A stretch of 64,000 nt of DNA. Source: an uncultured Faecalibacterium sp. (GTDB lineage: Bacteria; Bacillota; Clostridia; Oscillospirales; Ruminococcaceae). How positions within the stretch are numbered: the first letter of the stretch is position 1; each line of letters starts with the position of its first letter. The notes beneath the pieces were generated by a model. That model saw only the letters and a program-made list of their open reading frames with translations, had not been told where the DNA came from and did no database searches. Shown one piece after another: positions 24,205-32,826 of the stretch. The translations under genes and the position numbers were made by a program. The stretch is taken from assembly GCA_934548045.1 (NCBI GenBank), contig CAKTEM010000004.1, positions 62,001 to 126,000 of the forward strand, read 5' to 3'.

Positions 24205-25743
24205 ATGTTTTTTCGTCTGCCGATCGTACGATTCTTCAATAAGATACTCAACCGCGCGGTCATTACCATCCTTCTGGTCGCGATACAGGTGGCGTGGCTG
24301 CTCTGGGCGTTTTTCTCGCTCACGACCGGGCGTGTCTGGGTCAATGCGGCGTTGCGCGCGTTGAGCGTCATCATCGTGCTGTATCTGGTGCGCAAGGACG
24401 AGAACAGCGCGTACAAAATTATATGGATCGTATTGATCGGCACCCTGCCGATTCTGGGCGGCGCGCTCTATCTGCTGTTCGGCAACAAGGCTCCGGCAAA
24501 GCGGATGCGGCAGAAGATGCAGGAAGTGGAAAAACAGCACAGCGACGATTTAAAGCAGCCGGAAGGTCAGGTCGAGATGCTGGAAGCACGAAGCCGGAGC
24601 CTCAGCCGGTACATCGCGAATTACGGCCCCTATCCGGCATGGAAGAACACTGCCGCCGAATATTACCCCTGCGGCGAGGATATGTATCCGCACCTGCTGG
24701 CCGACCTCGAAAAGGCGGAAAGATTTATCTTTCTGGAATTCTTCATCGTCAGCGAAGGCAAAATGTGGAGCAGCATCGAGAAAATCCTGGTGCGAAAGGC
24801 GGCGCAGGGCGTCGATGTCCGGCTCATCTACGACGATTTCGGGAGTCTGCTGGGTCTGCCGAGCGACTTCGTGGTGCGGATGGAGCGGCATCATATCCGG
24901 TGCATCCCGTTTAACCCGGTCGTTCCGCTGGTGTCCATCGTCATGAACCACCGTGACCACCGGAAAATCGTCGTGGTGGATGGAAATATCGGCTATACCG
25001 GCGGTGTCAATCTCGCGGATGAGTACATCAACGAGGAAAAACGCTTCGGCTACTGGAAGGACGCCGCCGTCCGGCTGGAAGGCGCGGCGGTCTGGAACTT
25101 TACGGTCATGTTCCTGAATTTCTGGAACTCCTTCCGCCGCAGTGAGACAGATTACACCCCCTTTGCACCCGACCCGGCGGCGTTTCCGCAGGCGCAGGAC
25201 GGCGTGATCCAGCCCTACGCGGACAGTCCGCTGGATGAGGAGCCGCTGGCCGAGACGGTCTATATGGATATCCTGTCGCAGGCGCAGGACTATGTTTATA
25301 TCTATACGCCCTATCTGGCCGTGGGCGAGGAGATGCTGGACGCCCTCAAGATGGCGGCAAAGCGCGGCGTGGATGTCCGGCTGGTGGTGCCGGGCATCCC
25401 GGACAAAAAGCTGGTCTACCGGCTGACCCGTTCCTACTATGTGCCACTGATCCGGGCAGGTGTGAAAATCTACGAGTATACGCCGGGTTTTCTTCACGCA
25501 AAGTGCTATGTCAGCGACGATAAGGTCGCCGTGGTCGGCAGCATCAACATGGATTACCGGAGCTTGTTCCTTCACTTTGAATGTGGCACTCTCCTGATGC
25601 ACAACAGTCAGGTCGCCGTCCTGCGTGACGATGTGCGCCACACCCTGACCTGCTGCCGGGAAGTGCAGCTCTCCGACTGCCGCACCAGCCTGCCCGGAAC
25701 GCTGTTGGATAGTGTGCTGCGGCTGCTGAGTCCGCTGATGTAA
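24205..25743 (+). CDS. cls: Cardiolipin synthase
   Basis: 512 residues. Two N-terminal membrane helices (about 10-75) are followed by two phospholipase D motifs: MNHRDHRKIVVVDGNIGYTG (HxK...) and FLHAKCYVSDDKVAVVGSIN. This layout is that of Gram-positive Cls, which condenses two phosphatidylglycerols into cardiolipin at the membrane. The start is the ATG at 24205 preceded by GGGAGGGAATCT; a longer frame reaches 24127 but that codon lies inside the promoter spacer. Confidence 0.94.
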   Translation: MFFRLPIVRFFNKILNRAVITILLVAIQVAWLLWAFFSLTTGRVWVNAALRALSVIIVLYLVRKDENSAYKIIWIVLIGTLPILGGALYLLFGNKAPAKRMRQKMQEVEKQHSDDLKQPEGQVEMLEARSRSLSRYIANYGPYPAWKNTAAEYYPCGEDMYPHLLADLEKAERFIFLEFFIVSEGKMWSSIEKILVRKAAQGVDVRLIYDDFGSLLGLPSDFVVRMERHHIRCIPFNPVVPLVSIVMNHRDHRKIVVVDGNIGYTGGVNLADEYINEEKRFGYWKDAAVRLEGAAVWNFTVMFLNFWNSFRRSETDYTPFAPDPAAFPQAQDGVIQPYADSPLDEEPLAETVYMDILSQAQDYVYIYTPYLAVGEEMLDALKMAAKRGVDVRLVVPGIPDKKLVYRLTRSYYVPLIRAGVKIYEYTPGFLHAKCYVSDDKVAVVGSINMDYRSLFLHFECGTLLMHNSQVAVLRDDVRHTLTCCREVQLSDCRTSLPGTLLDSVLRLLSPLM

Positions 25744-25802
25744 TAATTTATATTTCTCTGGTTATACTATGCTTGAACTTGATAGTAAGGGAGCGTAGAT
25801 CC

Positions 25803-26843
25803 ATGAGAAAAAGATATCAGGCACTCCTTGGCGCGGCCATTGCCGCCGCGCTGTTTTTGTCCGCCTGTGGGAAAAAGCCGGACTCCGGCTCGTCGGGCGG
25901 TATGTCCGGAAGTATGAGCGGTTCCGGGAGTTCCAGCAGTGCCAGCGACAGCCAGACGGCGGCATGGCGCACCGGCCTCGGCATCCTGACCGAGACGGTC
26001 GACGAGGACCGGACAGGGAAAATCAACACCATCGCGGCGGCTGTTTTGTTGGACGCGGAGGGTAAGCTGGCCGATGTCCGGCTGGATGAGCTGGAAGTCA
26101 ACATCTCCGCCGACGGAAACGGCGTCGTCTCGATGCCGACCGACTACCGCACCAAGCGTCAGCGCGGCGATGACTATCCGCTGGCGGCGGTGTCCTCGCT
26201 GAAAAAAGGCTGGGCGGAGCAGGTGGATGCCTTCGCGGAATATCTGAAAGGGATGACGCCCGAACAGCTGTCCAAGCTGGAGACCGACGAGGACGGCAAG
26301 CCGAAGGACGCCGATCTGCTGTCCAGCTGTACCATCGCCGTTGACCGCTATCGGGATGCCATCGAGAAAGCCTGCGCCAACGCCGAGACTTTGGGCGCGG
26401 CAAAGGGCGACAGCCTGACCCTTGGCATTGAGGCGGAGAATGGCTCTTCCAGCCTGACCGCCACCGACGACAAGGACGTGAACGCACAGCTGGACTTTAC
26501 AGCCGTTGCGTTGACCGTGGATTCGGATGGGCGCGTCACTAGCGCGGTGGGCGATATGACCGAACCGGCAATGACCGTCTCAGCTGACGGCGGCGTGAGC
26601 GCACCCGATTCTGTCCGTTCCAAGCTGGAGCAGGGCGATGAATACGGGATGCGGCAGGCGTCCAAGCTGGGGAAAGAATGGTACGAACACAGCGAGGGCT
26701 TCTGTGATTACCTCAAGGGCAAGACTGCGGCGGAAATTGCAGCCATCCCGACGGACGGCTCCGACGCTGACCTTGCGGCACTCTGCACCATCTCGGTGGA
26801 TGACCTGCAAAAGGCGGCAGGAAAGGCCCTCGAAGGCCGATAA
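25803..26843 (+). CDS. Lipoprotein with two tandem copies of an unknown domain
   Basis: 346 residues. A signal peptide ends in the lipobox LSAC, followed by a Gly/Ser-rich tether. Two homologous units follow (about 58-185 and 195-346). They share an xxAVxLDxxGKxxxVxxD-like strand pair, an ISADG..V turn, a KLEQGDEYGM / KRQRGDDYPL pair, a GKEWYEHSEGFCDYLKGKT / KGWAEQVDAFAEYLKGMT pair, and ADLxxxCTI(S/A)VDxxxxAxxKA. Similar repeats occur in clostridial cell-surface proteins, sometimes annotated as FMN-binding-like; I cannot confirm a ligand. GGGAG precedes the ATG. It is a single gene downstream of cls. Confidence 0.75.
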   Translation: MRKRYQALLGAAIAAALFLSACGKKPDSGSSGGMSGSMSGSGSSSSASDSQTAAWRTGLGILTETVDEDRTGKINTIAAAVLLDAEGKLADVRLDELEVNISADGNGVVSMPTDYRTKRQRGDDYPLAAVSSLKKGWAEQVDAFAEYLKGMTPEQLSKLETDEDGKPKDADLLSSCTIAVDRYRDAIEKACANAETLGAAKGDSLTLGIEAENGSSSLTATDDKDVNAQLDFTAVALTVDSDGRVTSAVGDMTEPAMTVSADGGVSAPDSVRSKLEQGDEYGMRQASKLGKEWYEHSEGFCDYLKGKTAAEIAAIPTDGSDADLAALCTISVDDLQKAAGKALEGR

Positions 26844-26862
26844 ATCCAATAACAATAAACAG

Positions 26863-26911
26863 AAAAGTTCCATGTTCAGACATCACAATGGTGTCGGCAT
26901 GGAACTTTTTG
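26863..26911. terminator. Terminator after the duplicated-domain lipoprotein
   Basis: AAAAGTTCCATG pairs with CATGGAACTTTTT; an inner GACATCAC..GTGTC stem extends it. Confidence 0.75.
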
Positions 26912-26913
26912 CG

Positions 26914-27159
26914 TTATAACGTATGAATAATATGCAGGGCCATTTTGGCGTTTTCTTTGTCCACGAATATTTCTGTAATATATTTTGGTTTGATACCCAG
27001 TGTGCCAAACCGCCGCTGGTCGAAAGCGTTCCGCTGATTGACGTCCTTCGTCTTGCAATAGCACGGTATCCCAGCGGCAGTCAAAGCATCGGTGATGCGG
27101 TTGCGGTGGTCGGTGTCCGAAACGGTGGCGACCTGTGCTTTCAAAAGACGCTCAAACAT
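26914..27159 (-). CDS. Hypothetical 81-residue protein
   Basis: Soluble, 81 residues, with the pattern VATVSDTDHRNRITDALTAA, then GIPCYCKTKDV. This alternation of strand, helix and a GIPxxxx strand weakly resembles DUF2007-type (putative signal-transducing) domains, but the match is not strong enough to name. GGGAGGATTGAATC precedes the ATG. The stop of the upstream membrane-protein gene on the same strand is three bases away, so both belong to the ABC exporter operon. Confidence 0.65.
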   Translation of the reverse strand: MFERLLKAQVATVSDTDHRNRITDALTAAGIPCYCKTKDVNQRNAFDQRRFGTLGIKPKYITEIFVDKENAKMALHIIHTL

Positions 27160-27162
27160 GAT

Positions 27163-27555
27163 TCAATCCTCCCGATGGCGTTTTTGCAGAATGATTCCCA
27201 CGATGATGAAAAGAACAACGATGCCCAGCCAGATAAGGAATCCCGGATGGGTGCGGAACTGCTGGGCCTGCCCGGGCGACATCTCCGGCGTGATTTTTGC
27301 AACATTCATCCGGACGATGAAATCCCCGATGACCTGCCCGAAAATTACTCCGGCAAGATTCCCGAGAGAAATGCTGACGGACACCCAGTGATAGCCTAAA
27401 AGGTCGAGGAAGAACGGCGCGACCCACAGATACAGATACCGGTTGTCAGCTGTCCAGCCCGGAAGGTAGACATCTCGGAGAAAAAACGTCGAGATTAAAT
27501 ACAAAATCAGAAAGCTTCCCTCGTTGGCAAGGAAAAAAAGATATCGTTTTTTCAT
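27163..27555 (-). CDS. Hypothetical small membrane protein (130 aa)
   Basis: 130 residues with three or four hydrophobic segments (FLILYLISTFFL, LWVAPFFLDLLGY, GVIFGQVIGDFIV, IWLGIVVLFIIVGIIL) and a short basic tail. No family recognised. It lies between the ABC exporter gene (33 bases upstream) and the 81-residue gene, all on one strand, and may be an accessory protein of the exporter. Confidence 0.65.
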   Translation of the reverse strand: MKKRYLFFLANEGSFLILYLISTFFLRDVYLPGWTADNRYLYLWVAPFFLDLLGYHWVSVSISLGNLAGVIFGQVIGDFIVRMNVAKITPEMSPGQAQQFRTHPGFLIWLGIVVLFIIVGIILQKRHRED

Positions 27556-27588
27556 GCGGACACCTCCCGAAGATGGATTTTTAAATGG

Positions 27589-29211
27589 TTACTCGGCGGT
27601 GACGACGCCGGAACGGACATGGTAGATTTTATCGAAGCCCTGCATAAACGCACCCGAGACATCGTGGGTGATGGCGACCACCATGCAGGGCATGGCGAGC
27701 AGATTGTCCATCACCTGCTGAGAAGTCTCCGGGTCAAGGCTGGCGGTGATTTCGTCGGCGATGATAAGGTCATATTTCCGCAGGGCCAGCCGCGCGATGC
27801 CGATGCGCTGACGCTGACCGCCGGACAGATTCTTGCCGTTTTCGCTGATGATGGTATCCAGGCCGTCGGGCAGGGAAGCGACCCACTCCGTCAGCCCGGC
27901 AGAATCAACAGCACGCTGAAGCTGCTCGTCTGGAAAATTTTCCAAAAGGCGGATGTTGTTCCGGATGGTATCATTGAATAAATATGCAGTCTGCGCGATA
28001 TATCCGACGTGGGTATAGAAATTTTTGCGGTCGATGTCGCGCACCTGATGGCCGTTGAACAGGATGGAACCGGTATAATCGGGGTAATACTGGAACAGCA
28101 GCTTTGCCAGCGTGGATTTGCCGCAGCCGCTCTCACCGACGAGGGCGGCTTTCTGTCGGCCCTCGATTTTCAGCGTGGCACCGTTCAGCACCGGTTTCGC
28201 TGCGCTGGGATAGGTGAAGCGGACATCCTCGCAGGTCAACTGGTCGATGGTATCAATCGTTTCGCCGTGGGTCGTCTCCGGCTCGCCGGACATGGCGGCT
28301 TCCAGCCGGGTGCGGATGCCCCGGGAAGATTTTATCTTAGCGTAACATTGCGCGATCTGGTGACAGGGTGTGATGACAAAATTTGCCATGCTTGCGGCGG
28401 TGGACATGGTGCCGACCGTGATGCTCCCTTTAAAAACAAGAAGCAGGCCAATCAGAAGCACGATGGGGAAAATCAGGTTGCTGATGAGCGAGGTGTTCAC
28501 GATGACGGAATTCAGACTTTGCTGATAGGACAGCTCGCTCTCTTCTGCCTTGTGCGAGGCCGCGCGGTGCCGACCGTTGTAGGAATCTTCCCGTAGAAAG
28601 GCACGGATCAGCTCAAAGCCGCCCAGAAGCTCTTTCAGCTGGCCGGTGTATTCCGCCATCTGCGCCGAAAACTCATCCCGGGCATGGGTCAGCCGGTTGT
28701 TCATCATCCGGGGCAGAACCAGCGGCGGCACGGTCACGACAAGGATCGCCACCAGCAGGACCGGGCTGATGTACAGATACAGCCCGAGGGCGCAGAGCAT
28801 GATGCCGCCCCAGAACACGGCGTTGAAGATCGACATGTAGTAGTCATCGTATAGCGTCCGCAGGTCGGTCGTCAGCAGGGAGAGATAGGCGGCGTCGCCT
28901 TCGCCGTTGTACTGCGCGACCGAGCGGTGGAGGACACGCTCCATGACCTGATTCCGCACCTGCTCCACCGCGCCGCAGGCCAGCTTCGTGAAGGAACGGC
29001 GGCTGAGACGCTCGAACAGCCAACTCGCAAAGGTGATGGCAAACACCAGCCCGAGATACCCGAACGCTTCCTCTTTGGATTTGGAGTCGATAAGCCACTT
29101 GAGCTGGAAGCTTTTCAGCGGCGCAAAGAAGGACACGCAGGCCGTGAAAAGCACAAAGAACAGCAGCCGCAGTCCATTCTTTTTAAAATAGTCGTTGACC
29201 GATACTTTCAT
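27589..29211 (-). CDS. ABC transporter, fused membrane and ATP-binding domains
   Basis: 540-residue half transporter of the exporter (MsbA-like) type. Residues 1-300 form a six-helix membrane domain; the ATPase has Walker A VGESGCGKST, signature LSGGQRQRIGIARLA, Walker B LIIADEITASLD and H-loop AITHDV. It acts as a dimer; substrate unknown (lipid, peptide or drug). GAGGGGAATCTT precedes the ATG at 29211. An extended -10 (TGG TATACT, 29270-29265) lies upstream. First gene of a three-gene operon with two small hypothetical proteins. Confidence 0.9.
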   Translation of the reverse strand: MKVSVNDYFKKNGLRLLFFVLFTACVSFFAPLKSFQLKWLIDSKSKEEAFGYLGLVFAITFASWLFERLSRRSFTKLACGAVEQVRNQVMERVLHRSVAQYNGEGDAAYLSLLTTDLRTLYDDYYMSIFNAVFWGGIMLCALGLYLYISPVLLVAILVVTVPPLVLPRMMNNRLTHARDEFSAQMAEYTGQLKELLGGFELIRAFLREDSYNGRHRAASHKAEESELSYQQSLNSVIVNTSLISNLIFPIVLLIGLLLVFKGSITVGTMSTAASMANFVITPCHQIAQCYAKIKSSRGIRTRLEAAMSGEPETTHGETIDTIDQLTCEDVRFTYPSAAKPVLNGATLKIEGRQKAALVGESGCGKSTLAKLLFQYYPDYTGSILFNGHQVRDIDRKNFYTHVGYIAQTAYLFNDTIRNNIRLLENFPDEQLQRAVDSAGLTEWVASLPDGLDTIISENGKNLSGGQRQRIGIARLALRKYDLIIADEITASLDPETSQQVMDNLLAMPCMVVAITHDVSGAFMQGFDKIYHVRSGVVTAE

Positions 29212-29376
29212 AAGATTCCCCTCAAACACAGCATTGCCACAAGCTCAGTAGGCTTATTTCCCTCAGTATACCATACCCAACCTTTCGATAGGAAGAACTT
29301 ATTTCACAAAATCGACAAAAAAAACGGAATAAAACTGTCACAAATACACTTTTTGCAAAAACTTTGCGCTTTCCTC

Positions 29377-29405
29377 TTGCAAACGGACGTCAAACGCGGT
29401 ATTCT
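29377..29405 (+). promoter_or_regulatory. Promoter of second amino acid ABC cassette
   Basis: TTGCAA (29377-29382), 17-base spacer, TATTCT (29400-29405). Confidence 0.6.
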
Positions 29406-29476
29406 ATGGGTGCGATTTAACAATTTAGCATGGTAAAGCGGTAAAACAAAACCGCTTTCGCAGGAGGGAAAGTATT

Positions 29477-30322
29477 ATGAAACGTATCGTATCTATGTTC
29501 CTGGCAGGTGCAATGGCCCTGAGCCTTGCGGCCTGCGGCGGCGCAGCATCCAGCACGGCAGCTTCTTCTACCGCATCCAGTGCGGCGGCATCCGGTTCGG
29601 CTGTCTCAGAAAGCGCGGACAGCGACCTCGCTTACATTAAGAATAAGGGCAAGATGACCATCGGCTACACTGTCTATGAGCCGATGAACTATACCGACGC
29701 CGACGGCAACTTTACCGGTTTTGATACCGAGCTGGCGACTGCCGTCTGCGAGAAGCTGGGCGTTGAGCCGGAATTCGTCGAGATCAACTGGGATACCAAG
29801 ATCGTCGAGCTGGACGCAAAGAGCATCGACTGTATCTGGAACGGCATGACCCTGACCGATGAGATCCAGCAGAACGCAGCCTGCACCAAGGCTTATGCTA
29901 AAAACGCGCAGGTCGTTGTCGTGAAGGACGGCACCGATTATTCTTCCACCGCTGACCTGGTCGGCAAGACCGTCGTCGCTGAGGCCGGTTCCGCTGGTGA
30001 GAGTGCCATTGAGGGCGATGAGAATCTGGCACAGGCCGATTACGTCTCCAAGAGCGTCCAGACCGACTGCCTGATGGAAGTCGCTGCTGGCACCGCAGAT
30101 GCCGCTGTCCTTGACCTGACTCTGGCAAACGCCATGATCGGCGAGGGTACTGACTACGCAAACCTGAAGATCGTGGACGAGCTGAACGCTGAGGAGTACG
30201 GTGTGGCTTTCCGCAAGGGCAGCGATGTCGCAGAGGCTGTCAACGAGGCTTTCGATGAGCTGAAGGCAGACGGCACCATGCAGGCTCTGGCTGACAAGTA
30301 CGATCTGGCTCTGGCAGACTGA
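29477..30322 (+). CDS. Amino acid ABC transporter binding lipoprotein
   Basis: 281-residue solute-binding protein family 3. It has a standard Sec signal with lipobox LAAC, a Ser/Ala tether, and the two-lobed fold (MTIGYTVYEPMNYTDADGNF, VEINWDTKIVELDAKSIDCI, VVAEAGSAGESAIEG, AVLDLTLANAMIG). It resembles binding proteins for glutamine, cystine or histidine. CAGGAGGGAAAG precedes the ATG. It is the first gene of the binding protein, permease, ATPase cassette and differs from the first cassette in having one permease. Confidence 0.92.
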   Translation: MKRIVSMFLAGAMALSLAACGGAASSTAASSTASSAAASGSAVSESADSDLAYIKNKGKMTIGYTVYEPMNYTDADGNFTGFDTELATAVCEKLGVEPEFVEINWDTKIVELDAKSIDCIWNGMTLTDEIQQNAACTKAYAKNAQVVVVKDGTDYSSTADLVGKTVVAEAGSAGESAIEGDENLAQADYVSKSVQTDCLMEVAAGTADAAVLDLTLANAMIGEGTDYANLKIVDELNAEEYGVAFRKGSDVAEAVNEAFDELKADGTMQALADKYDLALAD

Positions 30323-30367
30323 GCCATCACTGAGCCGTAAGGCGAAATAGTAAACGGGTGTATTTTT

Positions 30368-31021
30368 GTGGGTGTAATTATAGGGCGTCTGTCCGGCGCG
30401 TTTTTGCTCAACTGTGAATTATTTGCTCTGACGCTGCTTTTTGCGCTGCCGCTGGGTCTGGTGGTCGCGTTCGGCTCCATGAGCCGGTGCAAGCCGCTGA
30501 GCGGCATCGTTAAGACCTTTGTCTGGATCATCCGCGGCACGCCGCTGATGCTGCAGATCATCGTCATTTACCTTGGCCCCGGCCTGATGGGTATGACGAA
30601 TCCGTGGCCGTCGGGTTCCAGCGGACGCATGGTTGCGGCAGTCGTGGCATTTGCCATCAATTACGCCTGCTATTTTTCCGAAATCTACCGCGGCGGCATC
30701 GAGGCCGTGCCGAAAGGCCAGACCGAAGCCGGTCAGGTGCTGGGCATGACGAAGACGCAAATTTTCTTCAAAGTCACCCTGCTGCAGGTCGTCAAGCGCA
30801 TCCTGCCCCCGATGGGCAACGAGATCATCACCCTCGTCAAGGATACCTCGCTGGCGAACACCATCGCCAACAAGGAGATCATCATGATGGCGAAGGAATA
30901 CAGCGCGAAGGGCCTGATCTGGCCGCTGTTCTCGACCGCAATCTTCTTCCTCGTCTTTGTCGGCGCGCTGACGATTTTCTTCAACTGGGCCGAAAAGAAG
31001 ATGGATTACTTCCGCTGCTGA
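30368..31021 (+). CDS. Amino acid ABC transporter permease
   Basis: 217 residues of the HisM/GlnP family with about five membrane helices, the TFVWIIRGTPLMLQIIVIYL segment and the EAA loop TEAGQVLGMTKTQIFFKVTL. With only one permease in the cassette it should work as a homodimer. It begins with GTG; no strong ribosome binding site is visible. Confidence 0.9.
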   Translation: MGVIIGRLSGAFLLNCELFALTLLFALPLGLVVAFGSMSRCKPLSGIVKTFVWIIRGTPLMLQIIVIYLGPGLMGMTNPWPSGSSGRMVAAVVAFAINYACYFSEIYRGGIEAVPKGQTEAGQVLGMTKTQIFFKVTLLQVVKRILPPMGNEIITLVKDTSLANTIANKEIIMMAKEYSAKGLIWPLFSTAIFFLVFVGALTIFFNWAEKKMDYFRC

Positions 31022-31036
31022 GAGGAGAAACGAATT

Positions 31037-31819
31037 ATGGCATTGTTGGAAGCCTCCGGCATCGGTAAGAATTTCGGAGACACGCACGTTTTAAAAGATA
31101 TCTCGCTCCATCTGGAACAGGGCGAGGCACTGGCGATCATTGGTTCGTCCGGCTCGGGCAAAACGACCCTGCTGCGCTGCCTGAACTTCCTTGAGCGGCC
31201 GGACACCGGCGTCATCAAGGTCGGCGGCGAAGTGATGTGGGATGCCGCAGACCCGGCCACCCAGAAGGAAAGCGAAATTCGCAAAAAGCGTCTGCACTTT
31301 GGTCTGGTGTTCCAGAACTTCAACCTCTTTCCCCAGTATACGGCCTTGCAGAACGTCATGCTGGCCGGAGAGCTTCTGGCGAAGGAACGCCCGGATTACA
31401 AGGCGAACAAGAAAAAAATTCACGCCGAGCTGGAAGAGCAGGCGAGAGAGCTTCTGGCACAGATGGGCCTGTCGGAACGTGCCGGTCACTATCCGCACCA
31501 GCTGTCCGGCGGCCAGCAGCAGCGCGTCGCGATTGCCCGTGCGCTGGCACTCCACCCGGATATCCTCTGCTTCGATGAACCGACCAGTGCGCTTGACCCG
31601 GAGCTGACCGGCGAAGTCCTCCGTGTCCTGCGTGACCTTGCCGACCGGAAGACCACGATGATCATCGTCACTCACGAGATGCACTTTGCCCGTGACGTGG
31701 CTGACCGCATCCTGTTTATGGATGGCGGTGTCGTCGTCGAGGAAGGCCCGGCGAAACAGGTCATCGACCATCCGCAGGAGGAGCGCACTAAACAGTTCCT
31801 CGCGCATTATTCGGAATAA
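31037..31819 (+). CDS. Amino acid ABC transporter ATP-binding protein
   Basis: 260 residues. Walker A GSSGSGKTTLL, Q-loop FQNFNLFPQ, signature LSGGQQQRVAIARAL, Walker B ILCFDEPTSALDP, H-loop IVTHEMHFA. Compared with the first cassette's ATPase it has an insertion of about 20 charged residues after the Q-loop (ERPDYKANKKKIHAELEEQA). AGAGGAGAAACG precedes the ATG. A strong terminator follows. Confidence 0.93.
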   Translation: MALLEASGIGKNFGDTHVLKDISLHLEQGEALAIIGSSGSGKTTLLRCLNFLERPDTGVIKVGGEVMWDAADPATQKESEIRKKRLHFGLVFQNFNLFPQYTALQNVMLAGELLAKERPDYKANKKKIHAELEEQARELLAQMGLSERAGHYPHQLSGGQQQRVAIARALALHPDILCFDEPTSALDPELTGEVLRVLRDLADRKTTMIIVTHEMHFARDVADRILFMDGGVVVEEGPAKQVIDHPQEERTKQFLAHYSE

Positions 31820-31825
31820 AAAGAT

Positions 31826-31870
31826 AAAGAGTCTTGATTTGAGCAGCCGCACAAATCAAGACTCTTTTTT
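31826..31870 (+). terminator. Terminator of second amino acid ABC operon
   Basis: AAAGAGTCTTGATTTG pairs with CAAATCAAGACTCTTT, followed by further T residues. Confidence 0.85.
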
Positions 31871-31902
31871 CATGTTTTGCCGTCCATTCTACTATTGGTC
31901 GG

Positions 31903-31931
31903 TTGCAGTTTTCGAGCAAATACGCTACACT
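31903..31931 (+). promoter_or_regulatory. Promoter of HTH membrane protein
   Basis: TTGCAG (31903-31908), 17-base spacer, TACACT (31926-31931). Confidence 0.6.
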
Positions 31932-31965
31932 GGAACTGCAAAAACCGGACAAGGAGGAAGGCAGA

Positions 31966-32766
31966 ATGGAAAAACAGAGCTACGAGCTGGACAAGCAGGC
32001 GTTGGGGAGCTTCCTTTCCCAGCTGCGGAAAGAAAAGGGCTGGACGCAGAAAGACCTCGCAGAAAAGCTGTACGTCTCGGATAAGGCTGTGAGCAAATGG
32101 GAACGAGGTCTGAGCGTGCCGGACGTCTCGCTGCTGATGCAGCTGGCAGAACTGTTTGGCGTGTCGGTGACAGAACTGCTGGAAGGATACAGACTGGAAG
32201 AACAGACCATTCCGGCCAGTGAGGTGGAAGGGCTTATCAAAAAAGCTCTGACCTTTCCCGTCGAACCGCCCGAGATGCAGCAGGAGCGCGTGAAAAAGTA
32301 TCTGCCGGCTTATCTGATCTGCGGCGTTCTGGGCGTGGCCGAGGCGGTGCTGGTCTGGAAAATGGGCTGGACGGCTCCAGTGATGGAGACATTTCTGATT
32401 CTCGGAAGCGTGTTGGGTCTGGTATTCGGCGCGTATTTCTGCTTTTTCATCGAGGAGACGCTTCCTCGCTACTACGACGAAAACCGCATCAGCAACTTTG
32501 CCCACGGTGGGATGCGGCTCAACATCCCGGGCGTGTACTACAATAACCGCAACTGGAAACCCATCCTGAGAGTGATGCGTGTCTGGTCAATGGCAACGGA
32601 ACTGCTGATGCCGCTGGTCTGCGTGCTGATGTCATGGCTTCGGAGCCGGACGGGAATTCAGACAGAGATGTTTGTTCTCTTTCTCTACCTCGGCGGACTG
32701 TTCATTCCGGTGATCGTCACCGCCAGACGGTACGAGTTCGACAGACCCACCCAAAAGAAAAAATGA
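31966..32766 (+). CDS. XRE-type HTH protein with C-terminal membrane domain
   Basis: 266 residues. Residues about 10-65 form a Cro/CI-type helix-turn-helix (LGSFLSQLRKEKGWTQKDLA, KLYVSDKAVSKWERGLSVPD). The rest has about four hydrophobic segments in two pairs. HTH proteins with such membrane tails are common in Bacillota and are thought to sense envelope or membrane signals; targets unknown. The ATG at 31966 follows GGAGGAAGGCAGA; the frame also extends to 31903, which is the -35 element, so that longer version is rejected. Confidence 0.85.
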   Translation: MEKQSYELDKQALGSFLSQLRKEKGWTQKDLAEKLYVSDKAVSKWERGLSVPDVSLLMQLAELFGVSVTELLEGYRLEEQTIPASEVEGLIKKALTFPVEPPEMQQERVKKYLPAYLICGVLGVAEAVLVWKMGWTAPVMETFLILGSVLGLVFGAYFCFFIEETLPRYYDENRISNFAHGGMRLNIPGVYYNNRNWKPILRVMRVWSMATELLMPLVCVLMSWLRSRTGIQTEMFVLFLYLGGLFIPVIVTARRYEFDRPTQKKK

Positions 32767-32775
32767 TGCAGGAAA

Positions 32776-32820
32776 CACTTCCCTTCATTCGTTTTAGTGA
32801 ATAGAAACGAAAGGGAAGTG
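32776..32820 (+). promoter_or_regulatory. Hairpin masking the carboxypeptidase ribosome binding site
   Basis: CACTTCCCTT (32776-32785) is exactly complementary to AAGGGAAGTG (32811-32820), with an inner CGTTT/AAACG stem. The 3' arm contains the purine-rich ribosome binding site of the gene starting at 32827. No T-tract follows, so it is not a terminator. Confidence 0.55.
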
Positions 32821-32826
32821 AAAGCG

